From contig JAOUHG010000014.1 of assembly GCA_029865265.1 (NCBI GenBank), positions 16,197-80,196 of the forward strand: DNA of 64,000 bases. The letters are read 5' to 3'. The translations under genes and the position numbers were made by a program. The notes beneath the pieces are model-generated. The model was not told the DNA's origin and did no database searches. It was given only the letters and a program-made list of their open reading frames with translations. Numbering within the stretch: the first letter of the stretch is position 1; every line of letters starts with the position of its first letter. Origin of the DNA: Candidatus Krumholzibacteriia bacterium (GTDB lineage Bacteria; Krumholzibacteriota; Krumholzibacteriia; WVZY01; JAKEHA01). Below are positions 21,801 through 29,232 of the stretch, piece by piece.

Positions 21801-24600
21801 GGCGTGGAACGGAAGCGTGTGGCGCAACCCGACGCCCATCGCGGAGTCCATCCCCGTAGGCGGATTGCGTTGCTACGCGAGTGCGTTCATCTCCGGCAGC
21901 GCGGTGGACGGCCGTACGCTGCGCGCATTCCTGCCCGTGGGCGCACTGAGGGTTGCCTCCGGCAACGACGGACCCATCGACGCCACCGTGGTCAACTCGG
22001 GAACGCAGGTGATATCCACCGATCCGTTGATCGCCAGCATCTCGACCGACCGGAGCTCCTATAGCGTGGGACAGTTGATCGGCGTCACCATGAACGTGCG
22101 CAACGTCGGCGGCACCACGCTGACCGCGGTGTTCCCGGATTCGCTGGCCATGAGCGGTAGTGGCGGTGCCATCCCCGTGGGCGGGCCGGTTCCCGCCACG
22201 GCTGATTTGGCACCGGGCGAGGAAGCGGCGTTCGCGTGGACACTCACCGCCGCCGCACCCGGTGCGCTCTCCTTCTGCGGATCCGCGTCGGACGGCTCGG
22301 TTGCCTCGATCTCCGTGTGCGCGGACCCGGTGCGCATCGACAGCCGGGTCACGGCGGTCACGGCCGCCTTCGAGGACCACGCACCCCCGGGAGTCAACCG
22401 GGGCCAGCGCACCGTGCCGGCCATGACATTCCAGATCAACCACGCGGATACCGATTCGCTCGCGGCGGAGGTGCGGGTGAAAACCATCGTGCTGGCCGTG
22501 GCGGACAACGGTGGCAGCGGCATCGCGCCCAACAGCGTTCTTTCGGGGGTCACGCTGGTGAGTTCCAGCGGGACCAGCGCGTTCTTCTCGCTGGTGGACT
22601 CGACACTGAGCCCGGTGCGCCTCACCCTGCCGCAGCCCATCCGGATTGCACGCGGTGAGGACGTGACCATCGACGCAACCATCGACGTCGCCGCGTCCGC
22701 AGTACTCGCCCCGTTCCGGCTGTCGGTCGCGGCACCGGAAGACCTGGGCATCACCGACGCCAACGACGGCGCACCGGTCGCGGTGTCGTCTTCGACGCCC
22801 TTCCCCTGGCTGACCAGCGCGATCGACGTGGACGAACCTGCCACCCTGGTGCGCGTTTCCGGGGATGCTGCAACCGCCACCACCGCCAACGTCGGACAGC
22901 AGCGCGTGGTCATCTGGGACGGTACCATGCAAAACGCGTCACCGGCCGCAGCCGCCACCGCCGCTGTAACCGCGCTGCTGATCGACTTCCACGATGGCAC
23001 CGGCACCCCGATTGCGCCGGCCGGAACTGTGTCGAGACTTGCGATCTTTGGCGGCGGCACCCGCCTCTTCGAGACCGTGGTGTTGCCGGCAGCGGCCACC
23101 GCGCAATTCGACCTGCCCTCGGCGCTGCTGCTGCCGCCGCAGCAGCTGCGCTCGTTCGTGGTGGAGGTGGACATCCAGGACCTCCCCGCCAGCGCGGATC
23201 TTGGCATCACGCTGCGCACGCCGGCCGCGATCGCCGCGCGGGACAACAACAGCGGGGCGGTGCTCGCGGTGGTGCCGGATGGCGGGGCGGCCTTCCCGCT
23301 GGTATCCCGGACCATTTCGTTCCAGCCGGCCGCGACCGGCCTGGCGGCGGCACTGGTGAGCCTGGCGCCGGAGACCATCCTGCCCGCCGACGCGGGAATC
23401 GGGATCGCGCGCCTGCGTCTGAGCCACGCCGACGCCATCTCTTCCGCAATCGTCGTGGATTCGCTGGCACTCGCGTTCCGCACCGTCGACGGCGCGGCCT
23501 TCTATCCCGGCAACTACTTCAATCGCATCGTGGTGGTGGCGAGCGCGGACACGCTGGCCAGCGTGACCACGTTGAGCGGCGTCAGCTCGCTGGTCCCCTG
23601 CCGCTTCACCAGTCCCATCGTGCTTGCCCCGGCAGCAGCCGAATCGCTCACCATTCTGGTTGATGCAAAAGGATCGTTCGTCCCGGCAACGTTCGTCGTG
23701 CGCGTCGATCGCGAGTTCATCCACGCGGTGGATGCCAACGACCCCGCACAATCCATCAACATTTCCGGTGCGTTCCCGCTGCAATCGGACCCGGCCAGCA
23801 TGCGCCTGCCCGGCGACGACATAGCCGTCGCCCTGCTCTCATCACTCCCGCCCAACGTGGCCGGCAACGAGCGCGCACTCCGCGTGATGGACCTGGCCCT
23901 GCAGAACCGCAACACACCCGGCTTCACCGCCGCACGGCTGGAGTCGCTGACGGTGGCAGTCCAGGGCCACAGTGGAGGAACCATAGTTCCCGGTGCCATC
24001 GTCGCCGCGGCGAGGCTCACCGAGGCCGACTCTCTCGTGTGCGCCGGCACCGTGACGGCGACGGGTATCGTATTCACCATGCCCGGCGGCTTCACGCTGC
24101 AGCCGGGGACGACGCGCGATCTGTCGCTCGTGCTGGACCTGGCCGGGAGTATCAAGGAAAGCAAGTTCCGCTTTGCCGTGGCGGACGCAACCTCGGTGGT
24201 GCTCTCCGACGACGCAACCGGCGGGCCGGTGACGGCCACATCGGACAGCGGTTTCCCGCTGGCCACGCAGTACGCCGCGGTGCTCTCGACCGACGCGAAC
24301 GGCGCGTTTACCAACTACCCCAATCCGTTCGCCGCGGGGCGCGAGTCGACGCGCGTCACATTCTTCCTTGATCAACCCTCCGCGGTAACACTGCGCCTGT
24401 TCACGCTGTGGGGCGATCCGGTGACAACGCTCGCCAGTGGCGTGCGCATGTCCGCCGGCCTGCACCAGGATGTAACCTGGGACGGCCGTAACGGCAGCGG
24501 CGACACGGTGAACAACGGCGTCTACTACCTGCTGCTCGACATCGCGCCGGACGCGGGCACGCCACAGACGCTGCGGCGCAAGGTGGCGGTGCTGCGATGA
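15853..24600 (+). CDS. Giant secreted repeat protein with DUF11-like domains and FlgD-type C-terminal tail
   Basis: 2915 residues, starting at a TTG (MKLLFAHLQ) with a signal peptide ending near residue 37 (GPASA). Modules in order: three ~95-residue repeats of the type GxYxGxGxxxRxIxGxGFxP...DGFxVGxxxxVNxxGxxYxxxAF (residues 37-323), a DUF11-like Ig domain (325-445), three more such repeats (448-735), two DUF11-like domains (737-985), then beta-rich modules that include three copies of a unit spaced exactly 315 residues apart (GMVA starts at residues 1270, 1585 and 1900; each with ASGNDGPID). A long beta-rich stretch follows. The last 95 residues (NYPNPFAAG to RRKVAVLR) are a FlgD-Ig-like tail used by large surface or secreted proteins in FCB bacteria. 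No catalytic motif is visible. It is probably an adhesin or surface-layer protein. The next gene overlaps by four bases. Confidence 0.85.
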   Translation: MKLLFAHLQPSRLRTARLLTGALAAGMALALAGPASALRVATGVYTGNGFQQAITTPGFQPAVVIVKGNAYRPAVIKTATMAGTYSKYFYSNGILGYNDGIQSLQGDGFTVGYSLSVNGIFTAYTYLAIEASPGEIAVGSYLGDGNPARTISGLGFPPAYVMVMSEASTNGTQRFAIQPGTETSLSVGYFYSNSPGITGIGSDGFDVSGDAEVNAAGVTYHYIAFGSAAVATGTYAGDGAASRVIGGLVSAPACVVVRGAKVQDLTLHRVSANGDNTAMKFVPELNVSNAIVRFLPDGFEVGADQSANKSGRDYYWLAFPGTGAETDASIALGSSRTSAAFGDPLALTVVITNESVDSLSGLAVTAPLPAGLTYAGHTATRGTYVPGSGLWTVGPLAGGESVNLNIDASVTTGGPATLRAVAAITALDQADSNPANDADSVSIDIIQREYRVTTGSYTGNAAASRAINGLGFAPDAVLITGQNGAGTVVRTGTMPAGTVKQLGTNQVLLAGAINSLDADGFTVANHATTNAGGVVYHWTAFQSEPGSMVIGSYTGNGADDRSIATVGFQPGYLIVMSSNNEESMQRFAGMGGDASAEFKAGDLKPDRIQAFEPTGFQVGKHNTVNGSGVQFHYLAWRDGAAQAKTGLYVGNGSASHPRNDIGFRPLHAIIRRQSNGEPTVQRSASVTGNTTLPFTQAPPLTGAITALTADGFDLGADPSVNEMGALYFWSAFRDSREADLALTVTQSNPIPNVGDTLTLDVRVDNLGTADANGVKVSAPVPAGMGFISATAGVGSFVASTGTWTLGTLANGSGATLSVRARVLPGTGGSTLVHGASVSALDELDPNTGNNTATAVIAVQAAELGIAVSADSAFASVGDTLRVHVGIANNGPNAASGVAATVWLPAFAAYVSHTGDGSFVSGTGAWTSGPIPALGAAELTVVAVVLPGAEGQQLVTSASLTAADQEDPQAANNAASVAVQVITPVTLGDVAASLYPAAASAGQPALALRIDVGNAAAVGVTLATTSTISFSDGVSTYSAALRNPTFVPANASDFTLSFTAAAVPAGMTPGASYDLRLALAGTTAEAWAYADTFLTTGRNAIFITGPEMVVTAGIVGDAIANPGAADVELLRLEFQSAYTAPRTLDSLVVTNTSTGPGTAGELDGLARALHLYGDADGNGVLSAPDSLLGSSLFLNGRAVFDVAGAWTVPAASVSRLILSTDVDSTRARDGDHMNAAITFESDIVFVEPTSIAGTISPLDRLDSYGTATIDGMVAMQVAFADAGVDTLASGNTDVWIATLVLPTNGYADDVLKRIEIADFSGGFAPADLAALELVRDDGDGVYTPGVDLPLGRFAFSGDRYQLSGLSEPIAAGNRFFLVAAAATTPTDGDTFQPGIPTDGVEMASGNDGPIDLPVVSPRTLVLSRVEEITVSARTLGSLTVAPGSAGAPMLWLDVRNNTAADATIDTLFLINASTGSGGVTELDGNFRGVSVYTDNGDGAPGPGDTLLAAGLRFTAGTLAISPLGPALSSGATRTLLVVCDVDSSCAADGDLLAVSVSTAAHVVTTAPAPVAGAFPITTNPARPVNGMVAHQIRAIATPDTVLVAGSTHNAVLDVRIHGNGYAADMLQTLTVQNLGTATDAHVSRFALFADGGDGVFDAGAGDDIALGDLTDIGGGRLQSGPLSFPLPGTCGQDARFYVSADVVPSPPSGASLQLSIPTLGIAVASGNDGPIDTPVTSPGVQLIPRPDELTVFPYSVGDKRVRPGATRVLNFGAGLYNGFDSPLVLNGMQLFQKGSATAAEIVRVQAWADADTNGLFDPNFDTLVATRTSTSVFYPLSGFNLPLPPKRISYLFVSYDLSLAVRDSVGVNLQINSETDLSLPNPSVLHGEFPIDSPGQDLSDGMVAAQIAALNAPSQTVPPGESDVFVLGFTVPRNGLLTDVLQRVSVGNAGTAAAGQDIVFLNLWAEGNGNTKFDRSGDRLLTTLAWNGSVWRNPTPIAESIPVGGLRCYASAFISGSAVDGRTLRAFLPVGALRVASGNDGPIDATVVNSGTQVISTDPLIASISTDRSSYSVGQLIGVTMNVRNVGGTTLTAVFPDSLAMSGSGGAIPVGGPVPATADLAPGEEAAFAWTLTAAAPGALSFCGSASDGSVASISVCADPVRIDSRVTAVTAAFEDHAPPGVNRGQRTVPAMTFQINHADTDSLAAEVRVKTIVLAVADNGGSGIAPNSVLSGVTLVSSSGTSAFFSLVDSTLSPVRLTLPQPIRIARGEDVTIDATIDVAASAVLAPFRLSVAAPEDLGITDANDGAPVAVSSSTPFPWLTSAIDVDEPATLVRVSGDAATATTANVGQQRVVIWDGTMQNASPAAAATAAVTALLIDFHDGTGTPIAPAGTVSRLAIFGGGTRLFETVVLPAAATAQFDLPSALLLPPQQLRSFVVEVDIQDLPASADLGITLRTPAAIAARDNNSGAVLAVVPDGGAAFPLVSRTISFQPAATGLAAALVSLAPETILPADAGIGIARLRLSHADAISSAIVVDSLALAFRTVDGAAFYPGNYFNRIVVVASADTLASVTTLSGVSSLVPCRFTSPIVLAPAAAESLTILVDAKGSFVPATFVVRVDREFIHAVDANDPAQSINISGAFPLQSDPASMRLPGDDIAVALLSSLPPNVAGNERALRVMDLALQNRNTPGFTAARLESLTVAVQGHSGGTIVPGAIVAAARLTEADSLVCAGTVTATGIVFTMPGGFTLQPGTTRDLSLVLDLAGSIKESKFRFAVADATSVVLSDDATGGPVTATSDSGFPLATQYAAVLSTDANGAFTNYPNPFAAGRESTRVTFFLDQPSAVTLRLFTLWGDPVTTLASGVRMSAGLHQDVTWDGRNGSGDTVNNGVYYLLLDIAPDAGTPQTLRRKVAVLR
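15967..18060 (+). repeat. Six ~95-residue coding repeats, interrupted by a DUF11-like domain
   Basis: Copies begin at about 15970, 16255, 16540, 17203, 17495 and 17775. Each starts with a G-x-Y-x-G-N/D-G strand and ends with DGF-x-V-G ... VN-x-x-G-x-x-Y-x-x-x-AF. The N-terminal half resembles repeats often seen in phage tail and bacterial surface proteins (GSYTGNG...GFQP). Copies have diverged at DNA level, so the amplification is old. Confidence 0.75.
19165..22020 (+). repeat. Three ~315-residue coding repeats
   Basis: The recurring GMVAxQ boxes begin at 19660, 20605 and 21550, exactly 945 bp apart each time. Each unit continues with a VLxxxGYADDxLxxxxVxN segment and an ASGNDGPID box (about 20055, 21020, 21957), and is preceded by an Ig-like segment with GD/DTLL-type calcium-like loops. 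Equal spacing suggests tandem domain duplication without later indels between the boxes. Confidence 0.7.
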
Positions 24601-26582
24601 GGCGTGTCGTTCTGGCAATTTGTCTGGCCGGGCTCGTCGCACCGGCGGCGGCGCACGGCGGCTCTTACGGCACCGAGCTCCCGTTCGTTGCGGGGGCGGG
24701 CGCGCGCGCGTCCGGAATGGGTCTCGCGGGCACGTCGCTCACGGGGACGCCGGCGTCGCAGTATGCCAACCCGGCCACGCTGGCCTTGCAGGAGTACCGC
24801 CAGCTCGAACTCTACCGGACGACCCTGTTCGATTCCAAATCGTCGTACCTGGCGGCCGCGTACGCCCACCCCAGCCTGGACTTCGGCGCCTTCGGACTCA
24901 GCCTGCTCCGCGTGGGCGTGGGCGGCATCGAGGAACGCGACGACTTCAACACGCTGCTCTCATCCGATCTGACGAGCACCGACACGCGCATCCTGCTCGG
25001 ATACGGGGCCGCCGTGACGCGCGCACTGGCGCTGGGCGTGAACCTGAAGATCGACCACCAGCAACTCGCAGGCGCCAGCGGGACGGGCATCGGCGCGGAC
25101 CTGGGTGCGGTTGCCAGCCATACCTTTGCGGGTGACGGTTTGCTGCGCTCCGCGCGCGCGGGCGTCATGCTCGAGAACGTGGTGGAGCCCTCGGTGAAAC
25201 TGGACGCCGAGGACGTGAGCGACCCCATGCGCATCTCGGCAGGTGCGTCGCTGGACGCACTCGCCGATCGATTCGGAATCACGGCGGCCGTGGACGTGGT
25301 GAGCCCGCGCTACTCACCCTTCCAGTTCCGGGCGGGCCTGGAGGTGGACTACGACGGGCTGGTGGCGCTGCGCGCGGGGCTCGACGACGACACCCCCACC
25401 TTCGGCCTTGGCGCCGGCTACCGCAGCGTGCGCCTCGACTATGCCTTCCGCGACGAGGAACTCGGCGCCAACCACCGCTTCTCAGTGGCGGTGGCCTTCG
25501 GTGCCTCCACCTCCGAACGCAGGCAGACCCGCCAGGAGCGCCAGGACGCGGAAATGCACGCCCGCCTGCGCGAGCGCATCCGCGAGTTCGAGAACGGGCA
25601 ACGGCAACACCTGGTGGCTCGCGCGGACAGCCTGTTTGCGGCCGGGAACTACGCCGCGGCGGACGAACAGTACGGCGCGGTGCTGGCCTGGGATCCGTCT
25701 GACACGCGCGCGGTGGGATTGCAGAGCGAATGTCGTTTCCATTTGGAGGTCGCGCAGGCACGGCAAGGCGAAGCCGCGGGCGATTACCCCACCGCACTCT
25801 ACCACTTCCGGCGCGCGGAGCAGTTCCGCGACGGCGACGCGGGCGTTACCGATGGCATCCTTCTCTGCGAACAACGCATCCAGGAGGGTCATGACCGCGC
25901 CGCCATGGTTCAGACCCTGCTCAGCCGGTCAATCGATCTCTACGCATCGGGGCAGCTCACCGAGGCCCTGCCAGGATTCCGGGAAGTCCTGCGCACCGAC
26001 CCCGGCAACGCGCTCGCGCGCGAGTACGAGCGCAAGACAACGGTCAGCATCCAGTCGGTCGTGGAACAGAATATCACCCGCGCGCGCACACGCGCGGAGC
26101 GCGGGGACTTCCCCGGCGCAATGGAATCCATCGAGCAGGCACGCGCGCTCGCCCCGCAGGACGAACGTGTGGCAGCGGAACTGGCGGCGATACAGAAGCG
26201 CCAGCAGTCTCAATCGACGAAGGACGCACACGCGGTCACCGCCACCCCGCCGGAGCCCGCGTACGACGCGACCGTCGACGAGGCCGTGCTCCTGTCCCGC
26301 TACCGCGAGGGGATCCGGCTCTTCGAACAGGGTAATTTTGAGGCGGCGACCCGGGAGCTGCTCGTGGTGTGGACGGCCGCACCGGGATTCCACGACGTCG
26401 CGGATACCCTGGCGCGTGCATACCTCTTTCTTGGCATGCAGGCGTACTCGAAGGGGAGCTACGACGAGGCGATCGCCAGCTGGGAGCACGTACTCACCAT
26501 CGACCCCGGCAACGCCAAGGCGCGGCGGTATCTCAAGAGTTCACGGGAGGAGGCGAGCCGCCTGGGCGCGGGCCGGCCGTGA
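24597..26582 (+). CDS. PorV/UPF0164-like outer-membrane beta-barrel fused to TPR repeats
   Basis: 661 residues. Signal peptide MRRVVLAICLAGLVAPAAA, then a barrel domain (20-305) with the family start AGARASGMGLAGTSLTGTPASQYANPATLA, the mark of PorV/PorQ-like and UPF0164 proteins. From about residue 310 a charged linker leads to several TPR-like helical pairs; the last ones (AYLFLGMQAYSKGSYDEAIASWEHVLTIDPGNAKA) fit the TPR consensus well. PorV-type proteins bind the C-terminal signals of type IX secretion substrates, and this gene overlaps the giant tail-bearing protein by ATGA. The periplasmic TPR part may hold partner proteins. No T9SS core gene is in the window, so a role in export is inference. 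Confidence 0.8.
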   Translation: MRRVVLAICLAGLVAPAAAHGGSYGTELPFVAGAGARASGMGLAGTSLTGTPASQYANPATLALQEYRQLELYRTTLFDSKSSYLAAAYAHPSLDFGAFGLSLLRVGVGGIEERDDFNTLLSSDLTSTDTRILLGYGAAVTRALALGVNLKIDHQQLAGASGTGIGADLGAVASHTFAGDGLLRSARAGVMLENVVEPSVKLDAEDVSDPMRISAGASLDALADRFGITAAVDVVSPRYSPFQFRAGLEVDYDGLVALRAGLDDDTPTFGLGAGYRSVRLDYAFRDEELGANHRFSVAVAFGASTSERRQTRQERQDAEMHARLRERIREFENGQRQHLVARADSLFAAGNYAAADEQYGAVLAWDPSDTRAVGLQSECRFHLEVAQARQGEAAGDYPTALYHFRRAEQFRDGDAGVTDGILLCEQRIQEGHDRAAMVQTLLSRSIDLYASGQLTEALPGFREVLRTDPGNALAREYERKTTVSIQSVVEQNITRARTRAERGDFPGAMESIEQARALAPQDERVAAELAAIQKRQQSQSTKDAHAVTATPPEPAYDATVDEAVLLSRYREGIRLFEQGNFEAATRELLVVWTAAPGFHDVADTLARAYLFLGMQAYSKGSYDEAIASWEHVLTIDPGNAKARRYLKSSREEASRLGAGRP

Positions 26583-26593
26583 AGGGGCGCACC

Positions 26594-28123
26594 ATGAAGA
26601 CTCCGCTGTTCCAGTCGCTTCGCGTGCAACTACTCGCGGGCGCCGCTCTGCTGCTGGCGATCACCGTGGGTGCGGTGGGCTATGCGCTCACCCTGAACCA
26701 GCGGCGATCCCTCACCGAGACGATGATCCAGACCGTGGTGTTGCAGGGCCGCAACGTTGCGCTGTCCGGCGAGAAGTCCCTCCTGCGCCCCGATCCCGAG
26801 TTTGAATTGTGCCCGCTGGTGACACGCGTCATGAGTGAAGTTCCCGACATACAGTTGCTGGTGGTGGCGGACCGGAACGGCGTGGTGCAGGGTCACCGGG
26901 ACCCGTCCCGCGTCGGCAAGCCGTTTGTCTACGAAGACGGCGGTGCCATCGCCGTTGCGTCGCCGTCCGTGCGCGGGGACGAAACGCTTCGCGAAAGCAC
27001 CAGCGCCTATCTGCTCGCCACACCCGTTTTCGGCGGCACCAGCAAGGTCGGCACCGTGTACCTCACGGTCTCCAAGCGCGCGCTGCTCGAGCAGCAGCGC
27101 AGGTCGCTCCTGCTCACCATTCGCTTGAGTGCTGCGGCGCTGCTGGCGGGGCTGCTGCTGGCCGTTCTGTTCTTCACGCGCATCTCGCGCCCGATGGGCA
27201 CGCTCATGCAGGGCCTCGATGCACTCGCACGCGACCTGTCCTTCAGCATCGTGATGCCGACGCGCAACGAATTCCGTGTGGTCGCCGACGCGTTCAACCG
27301 CATGGCCCGCGAGATCCAGGGGGCCCAGCGCGAGTTGCTGGCCAAGGAGCGTCTCGCCCACGAGGTGGAGCTGGCGCGCCAGATCCAGGAGTCGCTGGTG
27401 CCACGCTCGGTGGCAGACGCGGGACGCTTCGAGATCGGTTTTCACTATGAGTCCGCGTACGAAGTGGGCGGCGACTACCTGGACATCATCCCGGTCGATG
27501 GTTCGCGGGTGTTCTTTGTCATGGCCGACGTTTCCGGCAAGGGCGTTGCGGGCATGGTGGTCATGGCAATGACCCGGGTGCTGGTGCGTCAGTTCGCTGG
27601 ATCGGGGTCGCCGCCACGCGAAGTCCTCATACGGCTCAACCAGGCGCTGGCCGGGAACATCCGTCGCAACATGTTCGTTACCGCTTTCGTCGGTGTGCTC
27701 GACATCGATCGGGGCGAGTTTGCGTACTCCAACGCCGGACACAACCCCCTTGTCGTCTACCACGAGGGTCGCCGGGTCGCCACTGACAAGAGACTGGATG
27801 GCGTCCCGCTGGGCATCTTCACGACGGATCGCTTTGCCGAAACGGTGGCGGACTACTCTACCTCGCTCGCCCCCGGCGACGTGGTCCTCCTCTACACCGA
27901 CGGGCTCACAGAGTCGCTGGACACAGCCAGGAAACAATTTTCGCTGCAACGCGTAATCGACATCGCAACCGACCAGGGTCACCTGGGGGCACGGCATCTG
28001 GTGCGCCGCCTGGTGGCCGCGGAGAAGCGCTCACGCGGCGAGGCAGCGCAGGCCGATGACATCACGCTGCTCGCCTTCGGCATAGCGATCCGCGAGCGCA
28101 GCGCGGTGGGGAGCACGGGCTGA
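26594..28123 (+). CDS. Membrane-bound SpoIIE/RsbU-type PP2C phosphatase with sensor and HAMP domains
   Basis: 509 residues. Helix 1 (residues 12-33), an extracytoplasmic sensor of about 150 residues (single-Cache-like, containing DIQLLVVADRNGVV), helix 2 (about 175-195), HAMP, a short coiled coil (LARQIQESLVP) and the PP2C domain. The metal-binding and catalytic blocks are present: GGDYLDII, MADVSGKGVAG, YSNAGHNPL, LLYTDGLTE and QADDITLLAF. Such enzymes dephosphorylate STAS anti-anti-sigma proteins in response to a signal, releasing an anti-sigma kinase from its target. The two partners follow directly: the next ATG overlaps its stop by one base. AAGGGG six bases before the ATG sets this start. 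Confidence 0.92.
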   Translation: MKTPLFQSLRVQLLAGAALLLAITVGAVGYALTLNQRRSLTETMIQTVVLQGRNVALSGEKSLLRPDPEFELCPLVTRVMSEVPDIQLLVVADRNGVVQGHRDPSRVGKPFVYEDGGAIAVASPSVRGDETLRESTSAYLLATPVFGGTSKVGTVYLTVSKRALLEQQRRSLLLTIRLSAAALLAGLLLAVLFFTRISRPMGTLMQGLDALARDLSFSIVMPTRNEFRVVADAFNRMAREIQGAQRELLAKERLAHEVELARQIQESLVPRSVADAGRFEIGFHYESAYEVGGDYLDIIPVDGSRVFFVMADVSGKGVAGMVVMAMTRVLVRQFAGSGSPPREVLIRLNQALAGNIRRNMFVTAFVGVLDIDRGEFAYSNAGHNPLVVYHEGRRVATDKRLDGVPLGIFTTDRFAETVADYSTSLAPGDVVLLYTDGLTESLDTARKQFSLQRVIDIATDQGHLGARHLVRRLVAAEKRSRGEAAQADDITLLAFGIAIRERSAVGSTG

Positions 28124-29223
28124 TGGCCACACGGATCGCACGGGTCGACTTTGACGCACGCACCGCAAGCCTGGTGGTGAAACCGTCGTCCGCCGGTCTG
28201 GATTCCGGACGCGTGCGCGAGATCGTCGCCGCCCTGAAGACTGCCGGCATGCAGCAGGTGGATGTCCACGTCGACGCCGGACCAGAAGCCAGCCAGGCAG
28301 ATGGGCTGCGGGCTGCGTTGGGAGACGCGGGCGTTCTCGTCCACCAGGGTGATTACGCCGGCTCGGTCGGCCGGGTCGGCAACCGCGCATTCCAGTGCGC
28401 GGTGGATCCGGACGAAGCGCGAGCCGGCTGGACCATCGAGGCCTGCCTCGACTCCCTGGACCGCGCCGTGGTGCGGTCCGCGCTGCTCGTGGCCCTTGTG
28501 CGTCTGGCGACGAACATGAACGACATGCTGGGAGGACAGTTGCGCTTCGCCGTGCACGAGCTGGTGGCCAACGCCGTCGATCACGCAGACTTCTCCGGCA
28601 GCGCGCCCCGCATCGAACTTGCCATCCTGGCAACCCCATCGACCACGCTGCTCTCGTATCGTGACAATGCGGGACCCTTCACCACCACCACGCCACCCCT
28701 CGTCGACATCGACGTCAAGATCGCGCGCGGGGAGCGAAGGGGGCTCGGGCTCTTCATGTTGAATCGGATGGCCCAACAGGTTCGCTACCGGCGCGACGGT
28801 GACTGGAATGAAACCACGGTTCTGTTCGTCAGAACCGGAAACGAAACCCAAAACGCAAGGAGATCAAGTATGGAAGGACTGGAGCTGAAGCAGACACCGT
28901 GCAAGCTGCCGAACACGGTGGTACTCAAGCCCGTGGGCAGCATCGACTCCACCACCGTACACGTCCTCGACGCACGGCTGAACGCGCTCGCTTCGCAGGC
29001 GGGCGCGCAAATCGTGCTCGACATGTCCGAGGTGGATTTCATCAGCAGTGCCGGCGTGGGCTTGTTCCTCGGCACGGTATCGCAACTTCGCACCACCGGC
29101 GGGGACCTGATCTTCACCGGGATGCTCCCCGCGATACTGGAAGTGTTCGAGATCATCAATCTCTCCGCCTACTTCAGGATCGTGCCGTCGCTGGAGGCCC
29201 TGGAGCCCGCTCCCCGGGGGTAG
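28123..29223 (+). CDS. RsbW-like serine kinase in frame with a STAS anti-sigma antagonist
   Basis: A single open frame of 366 codons with two functional parts. Residues 1-249 hold a poorly conserved N-terminal region and a GHKL ATPase domain: N box HELVANAVDHADFSG, G1 SYRDNAGPF, G2 RGLGLFMLN, as in RsbW/SpoIIAB-type kinases. Residues 250-366 are a STAS domain with LDMSEVDFISSAGVGLFLG, which includes the serine that such kinases phosphorylate. No stop separates them, although a textbook ribosome site and ATG sit at the junction (see the separate entry). It can therefore give a kinase-STAS fusion, or a fusion plus free STAS protein. Kinase and substrate on one chain is unusual. Confidence 0.85.
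   Translation: MATRIARVDFDARTASLVVKPSSAGLDSGRVREIVAALKTAGMQQVDVHVDAGPEASQADGLRAALGDAGVLVHQGDYAGSVGRVGNRAFQCAVDPDEARAGWTIEACLDSLDRAVVRSALLVALVRLATNMNDMLGGQLRFAVHELVANAVDHADFSGSAPRIELAILATPSTTLLSYRDNAGPFTTTTPPLVDIDVKIARGERRGLGLFMLNRMAQQVRYRRDGDWNETTVLFVRTGNETQNARRSSMEGLELKQTPCKLPNTVVLKPVGSIDSTTVHVLDARLNALASQAGAQIVLDMSEVDFISSAGVGLFLGTVSQLRTTGGDLIFTGMLPAILEVFEIINLSAYFRIVPSLEALEPAPRG
28870..29223 (+). CDS. Possible separately translated STAS protein (internal start)
   Basis: Within the fusion frame, AAGGAG (28857-28862) lies seven bases before ATG 28870. The product would be 117 residues (MEGLELKQT...), exactly the size of stand-alone RsbV/SpoIIAA-like antagonists. The SD quality and the natural length argue that free STAS protein is made; the lack of an upstream stop means the long form is made too unless ribosomes terminate elsewhere. 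Confidence 0.55.
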   Translation: MEGLELKQTPCKLPNTVVLKPVGSIDSTTVHVLDARLNALASQAGAQIVLDMSEVDFISSAGVGLFLGTVSQLRTTGGDLIFTGMLPAILEVFEIINLSAYFRIVPSLEALEPAPRG

Positions 29224-29232
29224 GGATGCTCT

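Noticed and set aside
20410..22932. 840-codon open frame on the minus strand opposite the giant protein gene
   Set aside because: Low-complexity Arg/Gly/His-rich translation without domains; an expected shadow of a GC-rich plus-strand gene whose own frame has signal peptide, repeats and tail.
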